64,000 bases of DNA from JAPPLB01 sp965218555. GTDB taxonomy: Bacteria; Acidobacteriota; Terriglobia; Bryobacterales; UBA6623. A program made the position numbers and the translations under genes. The notes below the pieces were generated by a model that saw only the letters and a program-made list of their open reading frames with translations, was not told the DNA's origin and searched no databases. Shown piece after piece: positions 36,055-44,264 of the stretch. The DNA lies in assembly GCA_965218555.1 (NCBI GenBank), contig OZ244625.1, positions 1,612,001 to 1,676,000 of the forward strand, read 5' to 3'. How positions within the stretch are numbered: the first letter of the stretch is position 1; each line of letters begins with the position of its first letter.

Positions 36055-36700
36055 TCACCCGTCCCAAACCCCGCCAGTCGCCGCAGCAACGTACCAGGTT
36101 GCGTTCCCTCCCAGCGACATCCCCGTCAGCCCGATCCGTTTCGGGTCCACGGTCTCGGCGGCGGCGAGAATCCTTGCCGCCCGTAGCGCCTCGTCCACCA
36201 TCACTCCCATGAAGCCGCGCCCATAGGGGGCCAGGAACCGTATGTGCTTTTGCCAGTGGTTCCTACTGATGTGTCGTGCGATGGTGCCCCGCAGTGTGAT
36301 GGATAAGGTAACGAAGCCTCGCCGAGCCAGCTCTCTCCCCCAGCCAGCGGCCCCCTGTCGGGAAGGTCACGCCGAAACTCAGGATCGACGAGTCGCTCGA
36401 CGCTTCCGCTGGTGCCCGGCATGCAGACGATGCCGGCCATCGACCGCGGACTAGCATCCACGGGCACTGTTAAGACCCCCGGGACTTCTTCTCCCAAAAC
36501 GTTACGGTAGGTCAGCTTCGTCAGCCGTCGTCCGTCGTCTCGCTCTCGCCGGTCTTGAATGCCACCTGCGCGGGGACAGGTTCGTACGGCTCCGTCAACT
36601 CTCGGCGGACCGCTAAAAGCTACTTTTTGATATGTTCGATCAGGAAAAGCAGCAGGCGGGCGCCGACCGTCGCGGTGATGAGAGCCTCATGAGACCTCCG
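36055..36700 (-). pseudogene. Decayed alpha/beta hydrolase (acetyl-xylan-esterase / dienelactone-hydrolase type)
   Basis: Reading frames on the minus strand switch several times but follow one protein: ATVGARLLLFLIEHIKK (stop), RRELTEPYEPVPAQVAFKTG, LTYRNVLGEEVPGVLTVPVD, AGIVCMPGTSGSVERLVDPE, then LARRGFVTLSITLRG, HIRFLAPYGRGFMGVMVDEA, and RIGLTGMSLGGNATWYVA with the nucleophile elbow GMSLGG, ending at a stop at 36055. The C-terminal third with the catalytic Asp/His is missing. At least two frameshifts and one stop. It lies next to the IS630 element, in the same decaying stretch. Confidence 0.7.
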
Positions 36701-36779
36701 CCGGTCACATCGACCGTCAATCCGTCGGCTGCCCTTCAGCAGTGACCCGATAGAATGAGATTTCCGCTGGCCGTCGTCG

Positions 36780-37790
36780 ATGTCGAGTCCCCCCCCGCCA
36801 CAGAAAGGACCATTTGACGTAGCTGTCGTCGGCGCCGGCCCGACCGGTCTGTCGTGCGCCATCGAGCTCAAGCGGCGCGGTGTCAGCGCCGTCGTATTCG
36901 ACAAGGGGTGCGTCGTCAACTCCCTGTACCACTATCCGACGCTCATGACCTTCTTCACGACCCCGGAGCTGCTCGAGATCGGCGACCTGCCGATGACCGC
37001 CGTACGCGAGAAGCCGACGAGGGCCGAAGCCCTCAAGTACTACCGCCGCGCCGCCGATCACTACGGGCTTGATATCCGCCAATACGAGCGAGTCGACGAT
37101 ATTCAAGGCGCGGACGGCGGCTTTTCGGTGGCCACCACCGACCGCAAAGGCGCACCCGGCGGCTATGAGTCCCGCAAGATCATCATTGCCACCGGCTATT
37201 ACGACATCCCGGTCATGATGAATGTTCCGGGCGAGGACCTCCCGAAGGTCCTGCACTATTACAAAGAACCCCACCCCTTCTACGATTGTGATGTAGCCGT
37301 CATCGGAGCGAAGAACTCCGCGGCGATTGCCGGTCTCGAGGTCTATCGCGCCGGCGGACGGGTGACGCTGATCTACCGCGACACGGAACTGAGCGACAGA
37401 ATCAAGTACTGGATCTTGCCTGACATTCAGAACCGTATAAAGAATGGCGAGATCAAGGCCTACGCGGAAACGAGCGTCCTTGCCATCACCGAGGACTCGA
37501 TCCGTATCGCGACACCCGACGGCGAGAAGGTGCTCAAGAACGACTTCGTGCTCGCGATGACCGGCTATTCACCTGATCTTGCATTCCTGCGCCGCTGCGG
37601 CATCACGCTGGAGCCCGAAACGCAGAAGCCGCGCACCAACGCCGACACCCTCGAGAGCGAGCGGCCCGGCGTCTATCTCGCCGGTGTGATCGTTGCGGGC
37701 ATGCACACGAACGAGATTTTTATCGAAAACGGCCGCTTCCACGGCATCGCGATCGCGGACGACATAGCAAGTAAGCTGAACACGGCATAG
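36780..37790 (+). CDS. ypdA: YpdA/Bdr-family bacillithiol disulfide reductase
   Basis: 336 aa. FAD-binding motif VAVVGAGPTGLSCAIELKRRG, the YpdA-specific FDKGCVVNSLYHYPTLMTFF with its conserved Cys, NADPH motif VAVIGAKNSAAIAGLEVYRAGG and C-terminal GVYLAGVIVAGMHTNEIFIENGR. In Firmicutes YpdA (Bdr) reduces bacillithiol disulfide using NADPH. It sits just before bshA, which makes the first bacillithiol intermediate, so the pathway assignment is consistent. -10 TAGAAT (36751-36756) lies ahead of the ATG. The first eight residues (SSPPPPQK) are a poorly conserved lead. Confidence 0.9.
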   Translation: MSSPPPPQKGPFDVAVVGAGPTGLSCAIELKRRGVSAVVFDKGCVVNSLYHYPTLMTFFTTPELLEIGDLPMTAVREKPTRAEALKYYRRAADHYGLDIRQYERVDDIQGADGGFSVATTDRKGAPGGYESRKIIIATGYYDIPVMMNVPGEDLPKVLHYYKEPHPFYDCDVAVIGAKNSAAIAGLEVYRAGGRVTLIYRDTELSDRIKYWILPDIQNRIKNGEIKAYAETSVLAITEDSIRIATPDGEKVLKNDFVLAMTGYSPDLAFLRRCGITLEPETQKPRTNADTLESERPGVYLAGVIVAGMHTNEIFIENGRFHGIAIADDIASKLNTA

Positions 37791-38057
37791 AACCAAGCCC
37801 TCGATCCTGAGCAGCCCGTGGTGAAAGCCGCGCGGGTGGTGTTACGAGCCCTGTGGGGCCGATGAAGTAACACCTGGTCGCTCCAGGAACGCGGCGGCGC
37901 CTGCCCTTTGGGGCGATCGACATGGGCGGTTGTCGTCCTTTTGGTTCGTCGGAGCAGATCGACCCGGGTCGCAATCCTGCTCGCTCAGCGCCGGGCGGCC
38001 ACGGAGGCTCGCAGCGCCTTTGCCGGGATTTGCGCCGCGGGCTGTTAGGCTCAAGAA

Positions 38058-39209
38058 ATGCGTATCGGTATCACCTGCTACCCGACCTACGGCGGAAGTG
38101 GAATCGTAGCCACCGAACTCGGCATGGAACTGGCCGAGCGCGGTCACGAGGTGCACTTCATCACGTACGCCAACCCGATTCGGCTCAGCTCCGACTCGCT
38201 GCGGCTGCACTATCACGAAGTCGAAGTGACCAACTATCCTCTTTTTCAATTCCCCCCTTACGCCTTGGCGTTGGCCTCGCGGATGGTGGAAGTCGCCGAG
38301 TCGGCCAATCTCGACCTGCTGCACGTACACTACGCGATTCCGCATTCGATCAGCGCGATTCTCGCGGACGAGATGCTGCAAGGCCGGCTGCCATTCATCA
38401 CGACTCTCCATGGAACCGACGTGATGCTGGTGGGCAACGATCCGTCCTACTTTCCGATCACCTCCTTTGCCATTGAGCGCAGCCCCGGCGTTACGACCAT
38501 CAGCGAATACCTGCGGCAACGTACCGTCGACGTCTTCGGCGCGCAGAACCCCATTCGAGTCATTCCGAATTTCGTGAACTGCGATCTCTATCAAGTCGTC
38601 GATGACCCTCATCTACGCGCCCGCTACGCAGCGGCCGACGAGAAGATCCTCATTCACCTGTCGAACTTCCGCGCGGTCAAGCGCCCACTTGATTGCATTC
38701 GTATCCTGACCCGCGTGGCCGAGCACCGTCCCGCTCGACTGCTAATGGTCGGAGACGGCCCGGAAAGAGGGCCCTGCGAATCACTGGCGCGCGAGTTGGG
38801 TGTCGAGGACCGTGTTGCGTTTCTCGGGAAGCAGCTTCAGGTCGCTCCGGTGGTGGCCCTGGCGGACGTTCTGCTGTTGCCCAGCGAAATGGAAGGATTC
38901 GGCCTCGCGGCGCTTGAGGCCATGGCCTGCGGCGTGCCCGCCGTCGCTTCCGATGTCGGCGGCATTCCGGAATTGATCACCGACGGGCGCGACGGCATAC
39001 TGTGTCCGGTCGGCGACATCGACGCTATGACGCAAGCATGCACCACACTGCTCGATGACGCGGAGCACTACCAGATCGTGGCCGCCGCCGCCCGCGAGAC
39101 GGCACTGTCACGCTTCTGCGCGGCGAAGATTATTCCACAGTACGAGGACTACTATCGGGAGGTCTGTGGGGCGTCAAAGCCCGAAACCGCTTCCGTTTCC
39201 CGAGTTTGA
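38058..39209 (+). CDS. bshA: N-acetyl-alpha-D-glucosaminyl L-malate synthase BshA
   Basis: 383 aa GT4 glycosyltransferase. Typical BshA start MRIGITCYPTYGGSGIVATELG, then HVHYAIPHSISAILA, TTLHGTDVMLVGNDPSYFP, VIPNFVNCDLYQ, and the nucleotide-sugar site LLLPSEMEGFGLAALEAMACGVPAVASDVGG. It joins GlcNAc from UDP-GlcNAc to malate, the first step of bacillithiol synthesis. bshB and bshC are not here. The ATG lies 6 bases after a possible -10 (TAGGCT, 38046-38051), suggesting a leaderless message. The stop overlaps the -35 of the tRNA promoter that follows. Confidence 0.93.
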   Translation: MRIGITCYPTYGGSGIVATELGMELAERGHEVHFITYANPIRLSSDSLRLHYHEVEVTNYPLFQFPPYALALASRMVEVAESANLDLLHVHYAIPHSISAILADEMLQGRLPFITTLHGTDVMLVGNDPSYFPITSFAIERSPGVTTISEYLRQRTVDVFGAQNPIRVIPNFVNCDLYQVVDDPHLRARYAAADEKILIHLSNFRAVKRPLDCIRILTRVAEHRPARLLMVGDGPERGPCESLARELGVEDRVAFLGKQLQVAPVVALADVLLLPSEMEGFGLAALEAMACGVPAVASDVGGIPELITDGRDGILCPVGDIDAMTQACTTLLDDAEHYQIVAAAARETALSRFCAAKIIPQYEDYYREVCGASKPETASVSRV

Positions 39210-39235
39210 CACTCTTTCACCGCGGTCCCTACAAT
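39206..39235 (+). promoter_or_regulatory. Promoter of tRNA-Phe
   Basis: -35 TTGACA (39206-39211, overlapping the bshA stop), 18-bp spacer, -10 TACAAT (39230-39235). The tRNA starts 10 bases after the -10 box, as expected for a stable RNA promoter. Confidence 0.75.
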
Positions 39236-39245
39236 CGAAGGCTAC

Positions 39246-39318
39246 GGCGAGGTAGCTCAGTCGGTAGAGCGCGGCCCTGAAAAGGCCGGCGTCGGCGGTT
39301 CGATTCCGTCCCTCGCCA
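39246..39318 (+). tRNA. tRNA-Phe (anticodon GAA)
   Basis: Full cloverleaf: acceptor GGCGAGG / CCTCGCC, D-arm GCTC..GAGC with loop AGTCGGTA, anticodon arm CGGCC-CTGAAAA-GGCCG (GAA anticodon), T-arm GGCGG-TTCGATT-CCGTC. Discriminator A at 39318; the CCA end is not fully encoded (CCG follows). Confidence 0.95.
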
Positions 39319-39562
39319 CCGCAGACACTACCTCAACTCCTACAGGTGGGTCCCATCGAGCCGCACACCTCGAAAACGAGCCCCGAAGAAAGCGCCTTCG
39401 GAGTGAGTAGCGGCTATCTCATGTGCCGGGCGAGCGCCGCCATTGCGCGGTCGGGGTTGCCCTCCCGTAGGATGCTTCGCAGGCGCAACACTCCCTTATC
39501 GACAACGGCCTGCCCGAGGCTGACCGCAAGGGCACGAGGTGTGCTCCCGCTTTGCTTTCATC

Positions 39563-40513
39563 TCAAGCAGCCTCTGGGAAAGGCCAAAGCCGCTCGATCG
39601 TCTTGCTCAGGATCCACTCGCGATCCTCTTCGTTGAAGAAGTCCATCTCGTCGCGGACAAGCTCGAGCGTCTTGACGTAGTCGATCTTCCTCTTCGAGAC
39701 CGGCCAATCCGTGCCCCACATGATGCGATTCGGGCCGAACGCGTCGTAGACGGTCTTCACTTGATCCCAAGTATCACGATGCGGATAGGGCTCGTCGGAG
39801 ATGCTCCAGGTGTGCGAGATCTTGCAGTAGACCCGCGGGAACGTTGCGAGGGTCAGCAACTTCTGGAGTTCTTCCGGCGGATCCGTCGGCCTGCAATCAG
39901 CCATGTGGTCGATCACGACGTCCATGTCGGGATGCTTTTCGATGTGCTTCTGCACATCGGGCAGACGCCCTGTCTTGGTCAGGATCAGCATCGGGACGCC
40001 GAGCTGCTCGGCCCGGTCCCAGATCGGGTCCATTAACTCGTTGTTCGTGATCCAGTCACCGGCCTCCGACACGGACGGACTTAGGCGCACGCCCTTGAAG
40101 CTCCATTCTTCCGTCCACTTCGAAAGTTCATCCGCCGCGTCTCTCGCCTCGGGGTTGACCCGGCAGACACCCTGAAACTTGTCGGGATACTTCTTCATCA
40201 CGTCGCCGACATAGCGGCAGTCCCAGCGGTAATGCATGGGATGCACGATCACTGTGTTCGCGACGCCGTGGGTCGCCATCAAGTCGAGCAACATTTCCGC
40301 CGTTGCATCTTCTTTTGGCGGATTCCTGTTCTCCTCCGGCCAAGGGTAAGCGGGATCGTTCACCCAAATGTGGACGTGAGGATCGACAATCTTCAGTGGT
40401 TTCGTTTCCGCCTGTTCGGGCTCAGGCGGCTCGAGCCCGCAACCGGAAGCACCGGCAACAGCCCCGGCAGCCAGCAGACCGGTAAACCTGCGGCGTGACA
40501 ATGACGTAGACAT
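39563..40513 (-). CDS. Tat-exported amidohydrolase (TIM-barrel, amidohydrolase 2)
   Basis: 316 aa from the ATG at 40513; the frame is open 56 codons further but without sense. N-terminus SLSRRRFTGLLAAGAVAGAS plus GC suggests a twin-arginine lipoprotein signal. Amidohydrolase-2 marks: IVDPHVHIWVNDPAYPW (metal HxH), VIVHPMHY, GVCRVNPEARD, VIDHMADCRP and IMWGTDWPVSK (metal Asp). Members hydrolyse lactones or decarboxylate aromatic acids. -10 TACAAT lies on the minus strand (40526-40521), 7 bases before the ATG, so the message is probably leaderless. Substrate unknown. Confidence 0.85.
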   Translation of the reverse strand: MSTSLSRRRFTGLLAAGAVAGASGCGLEPPEPEQAETKPLKIVDPHVHIWVNDPAYPWPEENRNPPKEDATAEMLLDLMATHGVANTVIVHPMHYRWDCRYVGDVMKKYPDKFQGVCRVNPEARDAADELSKWTEEWSFKGVRLSPSVSEAGDWITNNELMDPIWDRAEQLGVPMLILTKTGRLPDVQKHIEKHPDMDVVIDHMADCRPTDPPEELQKLLTLATFPRVYCKISHTWSISDEPYPHRDTWDQVKTVYDAFGPNRIMWGTDWPVSKRKIDYVKTLELVRDEMDFFNEEDREWILSKTIERLWPFPEAA

Positions 40514-40985
40514 GGAAGGAATTGTAGAACACCAAACGCCTCCTGGGCAGCAGGGCGCCCAGGGTGTACTCGCGGCCCCTTGACAGGCGCAAAGATTGAA
40601 GTCCAACTTCGCAGCGTTGGGTACCAAGGGTCCCCTGGTCACTCGCCTTGGAACGGGAAGGTAGAGCCGTCGCTCCACCACCGCTTCATTGGCTGCATGG
40701 TCGTCCTGCAGGCTGAACCTGGCTTCGTACAGCCCGTCGACGCTTTTGGCAACCGCATCCCATAAAATAGATCTCGCCGGTGCACTGACCGTGGCCGACG
40801 CCCAACCGCCGGCCCGACCATCATGTCAAGCTGATAAGCGTTCTATAATCAATGCCTTCCGTCTTGTCGGCCATGGGACGTGGGTGCAGGTTCCACTCCT
40901 GCCCCGCGACTCACGCCGGCCGCCCGACGGGGCCTCCTGTAATTCACTGAAACCAGTCCCTTTACAAGTACGTCGAATATGGTGT

Positions 40986-41636
40986 ATGGCCGCTGCTACC
41001 GCCACTCTACCGGTCGACATCGTTGTCGGGGCACGGACTCGATCGAAGGTGGCATACAAAGACAGCCCCGAAGCCGAAATCGTCCGTCGTTGTCAGGCCG
41101 GTGATGAGGATGCGTTCCGGCAGATTGTCGAGAAACACCAGTCAAAGGTGTTTTCGATCATCTACGGTATCGTCCGAAATCGCAACGACGCCGAGGACAT
41201 TGCCCAGCATGTGTTCTCGAAGATCTATTTTTCGATCAAGGGATTCGACTTTCGGTCGTCGCTGGTCACATGGATGTACAAGATCACGGTCAACGAATGC
41301 TACGACTACTTGCGCAAAGCGAAGGTGCGCAAGTTGGTCTACGAGAGCAACCTTGGCGAAGATGATCAGCGGTCGATGGAGAACTCGCAACTAGCGGTCG
41401 ATAAGAGTCCATCCATCGACATCAAGACGGAGAAGCGGGACTATCTGCTGAAGATCCTCGCCAAGGTTTCCGAGGAAGAGAGAGTTCTGCTGATTCAAAA
41501 AGAGGTGGAGGGGCATACCGTCGAGGAACTGGCCCGGATGACAGGCCTCAACGAGAACACCATCAAAGTAAAGCTGTTTCGCGCACGGCAAAAGTTGGTG
41601 AAAGCTGCGGCGAAGTTCGGTAAGGTAAGGGCGTAA
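40986..41636 (+). CDS. ECF-type RNA polymerase sigma factor
   Basis: 216 aa from the ATG at 40986. Region 2: EIVRRCQAGDEDAFRQIVEKHQSKVFSIIYGIVRNRNDAEDIAQHVFSKIY with the GFDFRSSLVTWMYKITVNECYDYLRK core; region 4: EEERVLLIQKEVEGHTVEELARMTGLNENTIKVKLFRARQKLVK. No region 1 or 3, so it is an ECF (group 4) factor. It is the first gene of a three-gene unit with a membrane anti-sigma and a CpxP-like protein. A TATAAT box lies at 40844-40849, giving a ~130-base leader. Alternative upstream starts look noncoding. Confidence 0.9.
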   Translation: MAAATATLPVDIVVGARTRSKVAYKDSPEAEIVRRCQAGDEDAFRQIVEKHQSKVFSIIYGIVRNRNDAEDIAQHVFSKIYFSIKGFDFRSSLVTWMYKITVNECYDYLRKAKVRKLVYESNLGEDDQRSMENSQLAVDKSPSIDIKTEKRDYLLKILAKVSEEERVLLIQKEVEGHTVEELARMTGLNENTIKVKLFRARQKLVKAAAKFGKVRA

Positions 41637-41672
41637 GAGTCGCCCGCCGATTGGAAACGGGGGACGGGGATA

Positions 41673-42158
41673 ATGGATGAGTTGATGAAGGAGAACCTCG
41701 AGGACCACCTTTCGGGGGTGATCGCCGGACAACGGAAGAAGGAGTTTGAAGACTACCTAGCGAAACACCCGAAGGCGGCGGAGGAATTGGCTCAGATGGA
41801 GGAGTGCTCGGCTCTGTTTGCGGTGTTGCGCCCGGAAGGAGAGGAAAAGACTTTAGCGCAGCCCGCGCCGGGTTTCTATGGCCGCGTGTTGCGAGAGGTC
41901 GAGCAAGAGCGTGAAGAACCGTTTTGGATGGTCTTTCTCGAACCCCTCTTGCTGCGCCGATTGGCGTTTGCCAGCCTGATGTGGCTGGCGCTGCTGGGTT
42001 CCTACATTGTTGTGGCCCAAGGGCCTGACACGCGCGATCCGCAGGTGATGGCGCGCATCCTGACGCACCCCCCGGCACCGGAATACCAAGTGCGGTTGGG
42101 TGGAGATCTGGACAAAAACCGGAATTCGATGCTGAATGTTTTGTTGGCATCCAAGTAA
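41673..42158 (+). CDS. Membrane-anchored anti-sigma factor-like protein
   Basis: 161 aa. The cytoplasmic N-terminus (DHLSGVIAGQRKKEFEDYLAKHPKAAEELAQMEECSALFAVLRPEG) is like anti-sigma domains of the ASD/zinc-finger group but lacks the HxxxCxxC zinc set; one Cys remains. A membrane helix follows at ~99-115 (LAFASLMWLALLGSYIVVAQ), then a short periplasmic tail. The start lies 36 bp after the sigma stop. It most likely holds the sigma factor at the membrane until a signal arrives. Confidence 0.7.
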   Translation: MDELMKENLEDHLSGVIAGQRKKEFEDYLAKHPKAAEELAQMEECSALFAVLRPEGEEKTLAQPAPGFYGRVLREVEQEREEPFWMVFLEPLLLRRLAFASLMWLALLGSYIVVAQGPDTRDPQVMARILTHPPAPEYQVRLGGDLDKNRNSMLNVLLASK

Positions 42159-42179
42159 GCACGATCCAGAAACAGCCCG

Positions 42180-42557
42180 ATGACGAGTGCTCACGTCGAA
42201 TTCTATAAAGGCAAGATCTGCGGAGTCCTCTTCGTCGTTTTTGTCTGCGGCGTCGCGGCGGGCGGCGTGGGCATGAAGGCCTACCTCGAACACACCGCAT
42301 CCCCGCCCCAATCAGGTTTTGACCCAGACAGCCCCCGCTTGGCCGTGGAGCGCCTGCAGGAAGAATTGGGGCTCGATGACAAGCAGTTCTCTGAAGTCCA
42401 CAGCGTCCTGGATGAATGCATCATGAGGGAAGCGGACATGTTTTCCCGCATCGAGAGCCTTCGCTCGGATGGCCGCGTCCGTATTGAGAGGATCCTGAAC
42501 GATCAGCAGCGGGAAACGTTTCGCAACCTTCTTCTCAAAGCCTCAGACCGCAAGTAA
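42180..42557 (+). CDS. CpxP/Spy/CnrR-like periplasmic sensor, membrane-anchored
   Basis: 125 aa. Membrane helix at ~14-34 (GVLFVVFVCGVAAGGVGMKA), then a helical periplasmic part with LAVERLQEELGLDDKQFSEVHSVLDECI...READMFSRIESLRSDGRVRIERILNDQQRETFRNLL, the LxLDxxQ...LTPEQ pattern of CpxP/Spy/CnrR sensors of misfolded proteins or metal. It follows the anti-sigma gene by 21 bp, forming a sigma / anti-sigma / periplasmic-sensor triad as in CnrYXH-type systems. Confidence 0.7.
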   Translation: MTSAHVEFYKGKICGVLFVVFVCGVAAGGVGMKAYLEHTASPPQSGFDPDSPRLAVERLQEELGLDDKQFSEVHSVLDECIMREADMFSRIESLRSDGRVRIERILNDQQRETFRNLLLKASDRK

Positions 42558-42707
42558 ACGGGCTTCGCGCCACTCTTCACTGTCGGCATTCGTTCCAGTG
42601 GCGTTGATGCCTATTCGTGAGGTGTGGATGGCGGCAAAGCCCTGACCGCTCGTAGTAAGAGCGAAATGGCCATAGGGATCATCGACCGAGCGTTAGACTT
42701 GTACACG

Positions 42708-43163
42708 ATGAAGCCCGAACCCGCTCCCGTCGATCCGTCCCGTCTCCCGGAACTGGCGATGCAAGTCATGTCGAACGCCAAGTTCCCGATGTTTGCGACC
42801 ATAGACGGCGATCAACCGCGCCTGCGTCCTGTATCGCCGGCCAGAACGGAAGGATTCACGGTCTACATCGCATCACTGCGGCGGTACCACAAGACAACGG
42901 AACTGGCATCCAACCCAAAGGTCGAGCTCTGTTACTTGGACGACTGTCATGACCAGGTGCGGATTACCGGGACGGCCGAAGTTCTTGCCGACCCAGTGGT
43001 GAAACAATCGATCTGGGATGAGAACCGGTTGATGAGGAGCTTCCTTGGAACGATCGACAACCCCGAGCTGATCATCTACCGTATCGAGCCCCACCGCGTC
43101 CGCTACATGAAAGAATGGGCGCTTGCGTACCACGAAGTCCCACTCACGGAGCGTGATGCCTAA
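42708..43163 (+). CDS. Pyridoxamine 5'-phosphate oxidase-fold protein
   Basis: 151 aa from the ATG at 42708; an ATG at 42624 keeps the frame open with a weak GAGGT upstream. PNPOx-like split-barrel: FPMFATIDGDQPRLRPVSP, FTVYIASLRRYHKTTELASNPKVELCYLDD, DQVRITGTAEVL, ELIIYRIEPHRVRYM. This group binds FMN or F420/haem and includes general-stress proteins; the exact reaction cannot be read. Monocistronic between the sigma triad and a convergent DUF4159 gene. Confidence 0.8.
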   Translation: MKPEPAPVDPSRLPELAMQVMSNAKFPMFATIDGDQPRLRPVSPARTEGFTVYIASLRRYHKTTELASNPKVELCYLDDCHDQVRITGTAEVLADPVVKQSIWDENRLMRSFLGTIDNPELIIYRIEPHRVRYMKEWALAYHEVPLTERDA

Positions 43164-43255
43164 GCGTGCCGCGGCCCCGTCTGAGGAACCTGTAGCGCGA
43201 ACCACCTTCGCAGGTCCGCAACTTTTGTCCCCGCACGGCTCACAGGCCCGCAAAC

Positions 43256-44089
43256 TCAGTGCGTCATCGAGTAGACGATGTAATTGATGGCCAGCCGATA
43301 GGCCATCGCCGTGTAGCGCTCGGGGTAATGCGGCCAGTCGGCGTGTTCCCAAGCGTCGCCGAGATCCATGTTGTGGTTGATCAGCATCATGAGGCGGTCG
43401 TCGTCATCATATACACCGAGCCACTGTGGAATGATGCCGTCGTTCTCGTGGGTGCGTCCGGTATACAGCATTTGGACGCCGGGGATCTGCTCCCCAGGCT
43501 CGAGGTCGTAGAGGACGTGGAAAACCTCGTCAGCCGGATCGAGATCAACGACCGGCCGGTCCGGGAAGATCTTGCGCAGGCCTCGCATGAACATGGCCCA
43601 CTCGTAGGTGCCATGGAAATCATCGAAAATGATGAATCCGCCGCGCAGCAGATACTCGCGCAGACCATCCGCCTCCTCATCAGTGAGCGCCCAATGTCCC
43701 GGCTCCACGACGTAAATCCACGGATACTCGAACAGACCCTCCGAGGCCGCGTGTACATAGACTTCCTGCGAGCGCGAATCGATATTGGAAAGCCTTCGCA
43801 GCCCCTGTAGGAAGTGCCGCTCGGCCGCGGGAGAGTCGATCATCCACGGCCGGTCACCCTCGATCCGCATTCCGTAAGGATCAGAGTAGGCCAGTCGGGC
43901 GAAGTAGAATTCCGCCGGCTTATCGCCGTCTGCAGGCGGCTCGATCAGCGACATCTCAGGAGGGAAAGGAACGCCCCGATAGATTCGTTGAGCCAGCAGA
44001 ACACCTCCGGCGCACAGCAATCCGGCGAGTCCCCAAAACACCCAGCGGAACCGCAAACAGGCCATCTCGTTTTCAAGAATAACACGCAC
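43256..44089 (-). CDS. DUF4159 membrane-anchored protein
   Basis: 277 aa. A membrane helix near residues 15-33 (VFWGLAGLLCAGGVLL), then the DUF4159 domain: EFYFARLAYSDPYG, WMIDSPAAERHFLQGLRRLSNIDS, the P-loop-free glutamine-amidotransferase-like fold with LREYLLRGGFIIFDDFHG and a C-terminal GVQMLYTGRTHENDGI and NHNMDLGDAWEHADWP segment. The gene runs from a GTG at 44089 (an ATG nine codons in is possible). DUF4159 proteins often neighbour MoxR/von Willebrand-type systems, not seen here. Function unknown. Confidence 0.85.
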   Translation of the reverse strand: MRVILENEMACLRFRWVFWGLAGLLCAGGVLLAQRIYRGVPFPPEMSLIEPPADGDKPAEFYFARLAYSDPYGMRIEGDRPWMIDSPAAERHFLQGLRRLSNIDSRSQEVYVHAASEGLFEYPWIYVVEPGHWALTDEEADGLREYLLRGGFIIFDDFHGTYEWAMFMRGLRKIFPDRPVVDLDPADEVFHVLYDLEPGEQIPGVQMLYTGRTHENDGIIPQWLGVYDDDDRLMMLINHNMDLGDAWEHADWPHYPERYTAMAYRLAINYIVYSMTH

Positions 44090-44201
44090 CCTTTATGACT
44101 TATGACGTGTGGATATGCACTTTCGTTCATGCGGAGCCGAGCGGATCCAGCGTGACATCGAACCATCGACATCGATCGGGCAAATTCTTGGGACGCTTGG
44201 T

Positions 44202-44231
44202 TTGACTTGCCAGGACCGTTGTGCGTACAAT
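44202..44231 (+). promoter_or_regulatory. Promoter of the metal-uptake (feo-like) operon
   Basis: -35 TTGACT (44202-44207), 18-bp spacer, -10 TACAAT (44226-44231). The start site is expected near 44238, inside the DtxR-type operator that follows. Confidence 0.75.
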
Positions 44232-44235
44232 CATT

Positions 44236-44251
44236 TTTAGGGTTGTCTAAA
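44236..44251 (+). promoter_or_regulatory. DtxR/MntR-type operator
   Basis: TTTAGGGTTGTCTAAA: arms TTTAG / CTAAA around a 6-bp centre, in an AT-rich island unlike the rest of the window, overlapping the expected start site of the operon. It resembles the TTTAGG...CCTAAA sites of DtxR-family regulators. Since the first gene encodes such a regulator, autoregulation is the simplest reading. Confidence 0.6.
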
Positions 44252-44264
44252 TTAAATATTTATT

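Noticed and set aside
39414..39560. Short minus-strand frame resembling the C-terminus of a GntR/FCD regulator
   Set aside because: Only about 45 codons, no start or ribosome-binding site and the likeness is weak.
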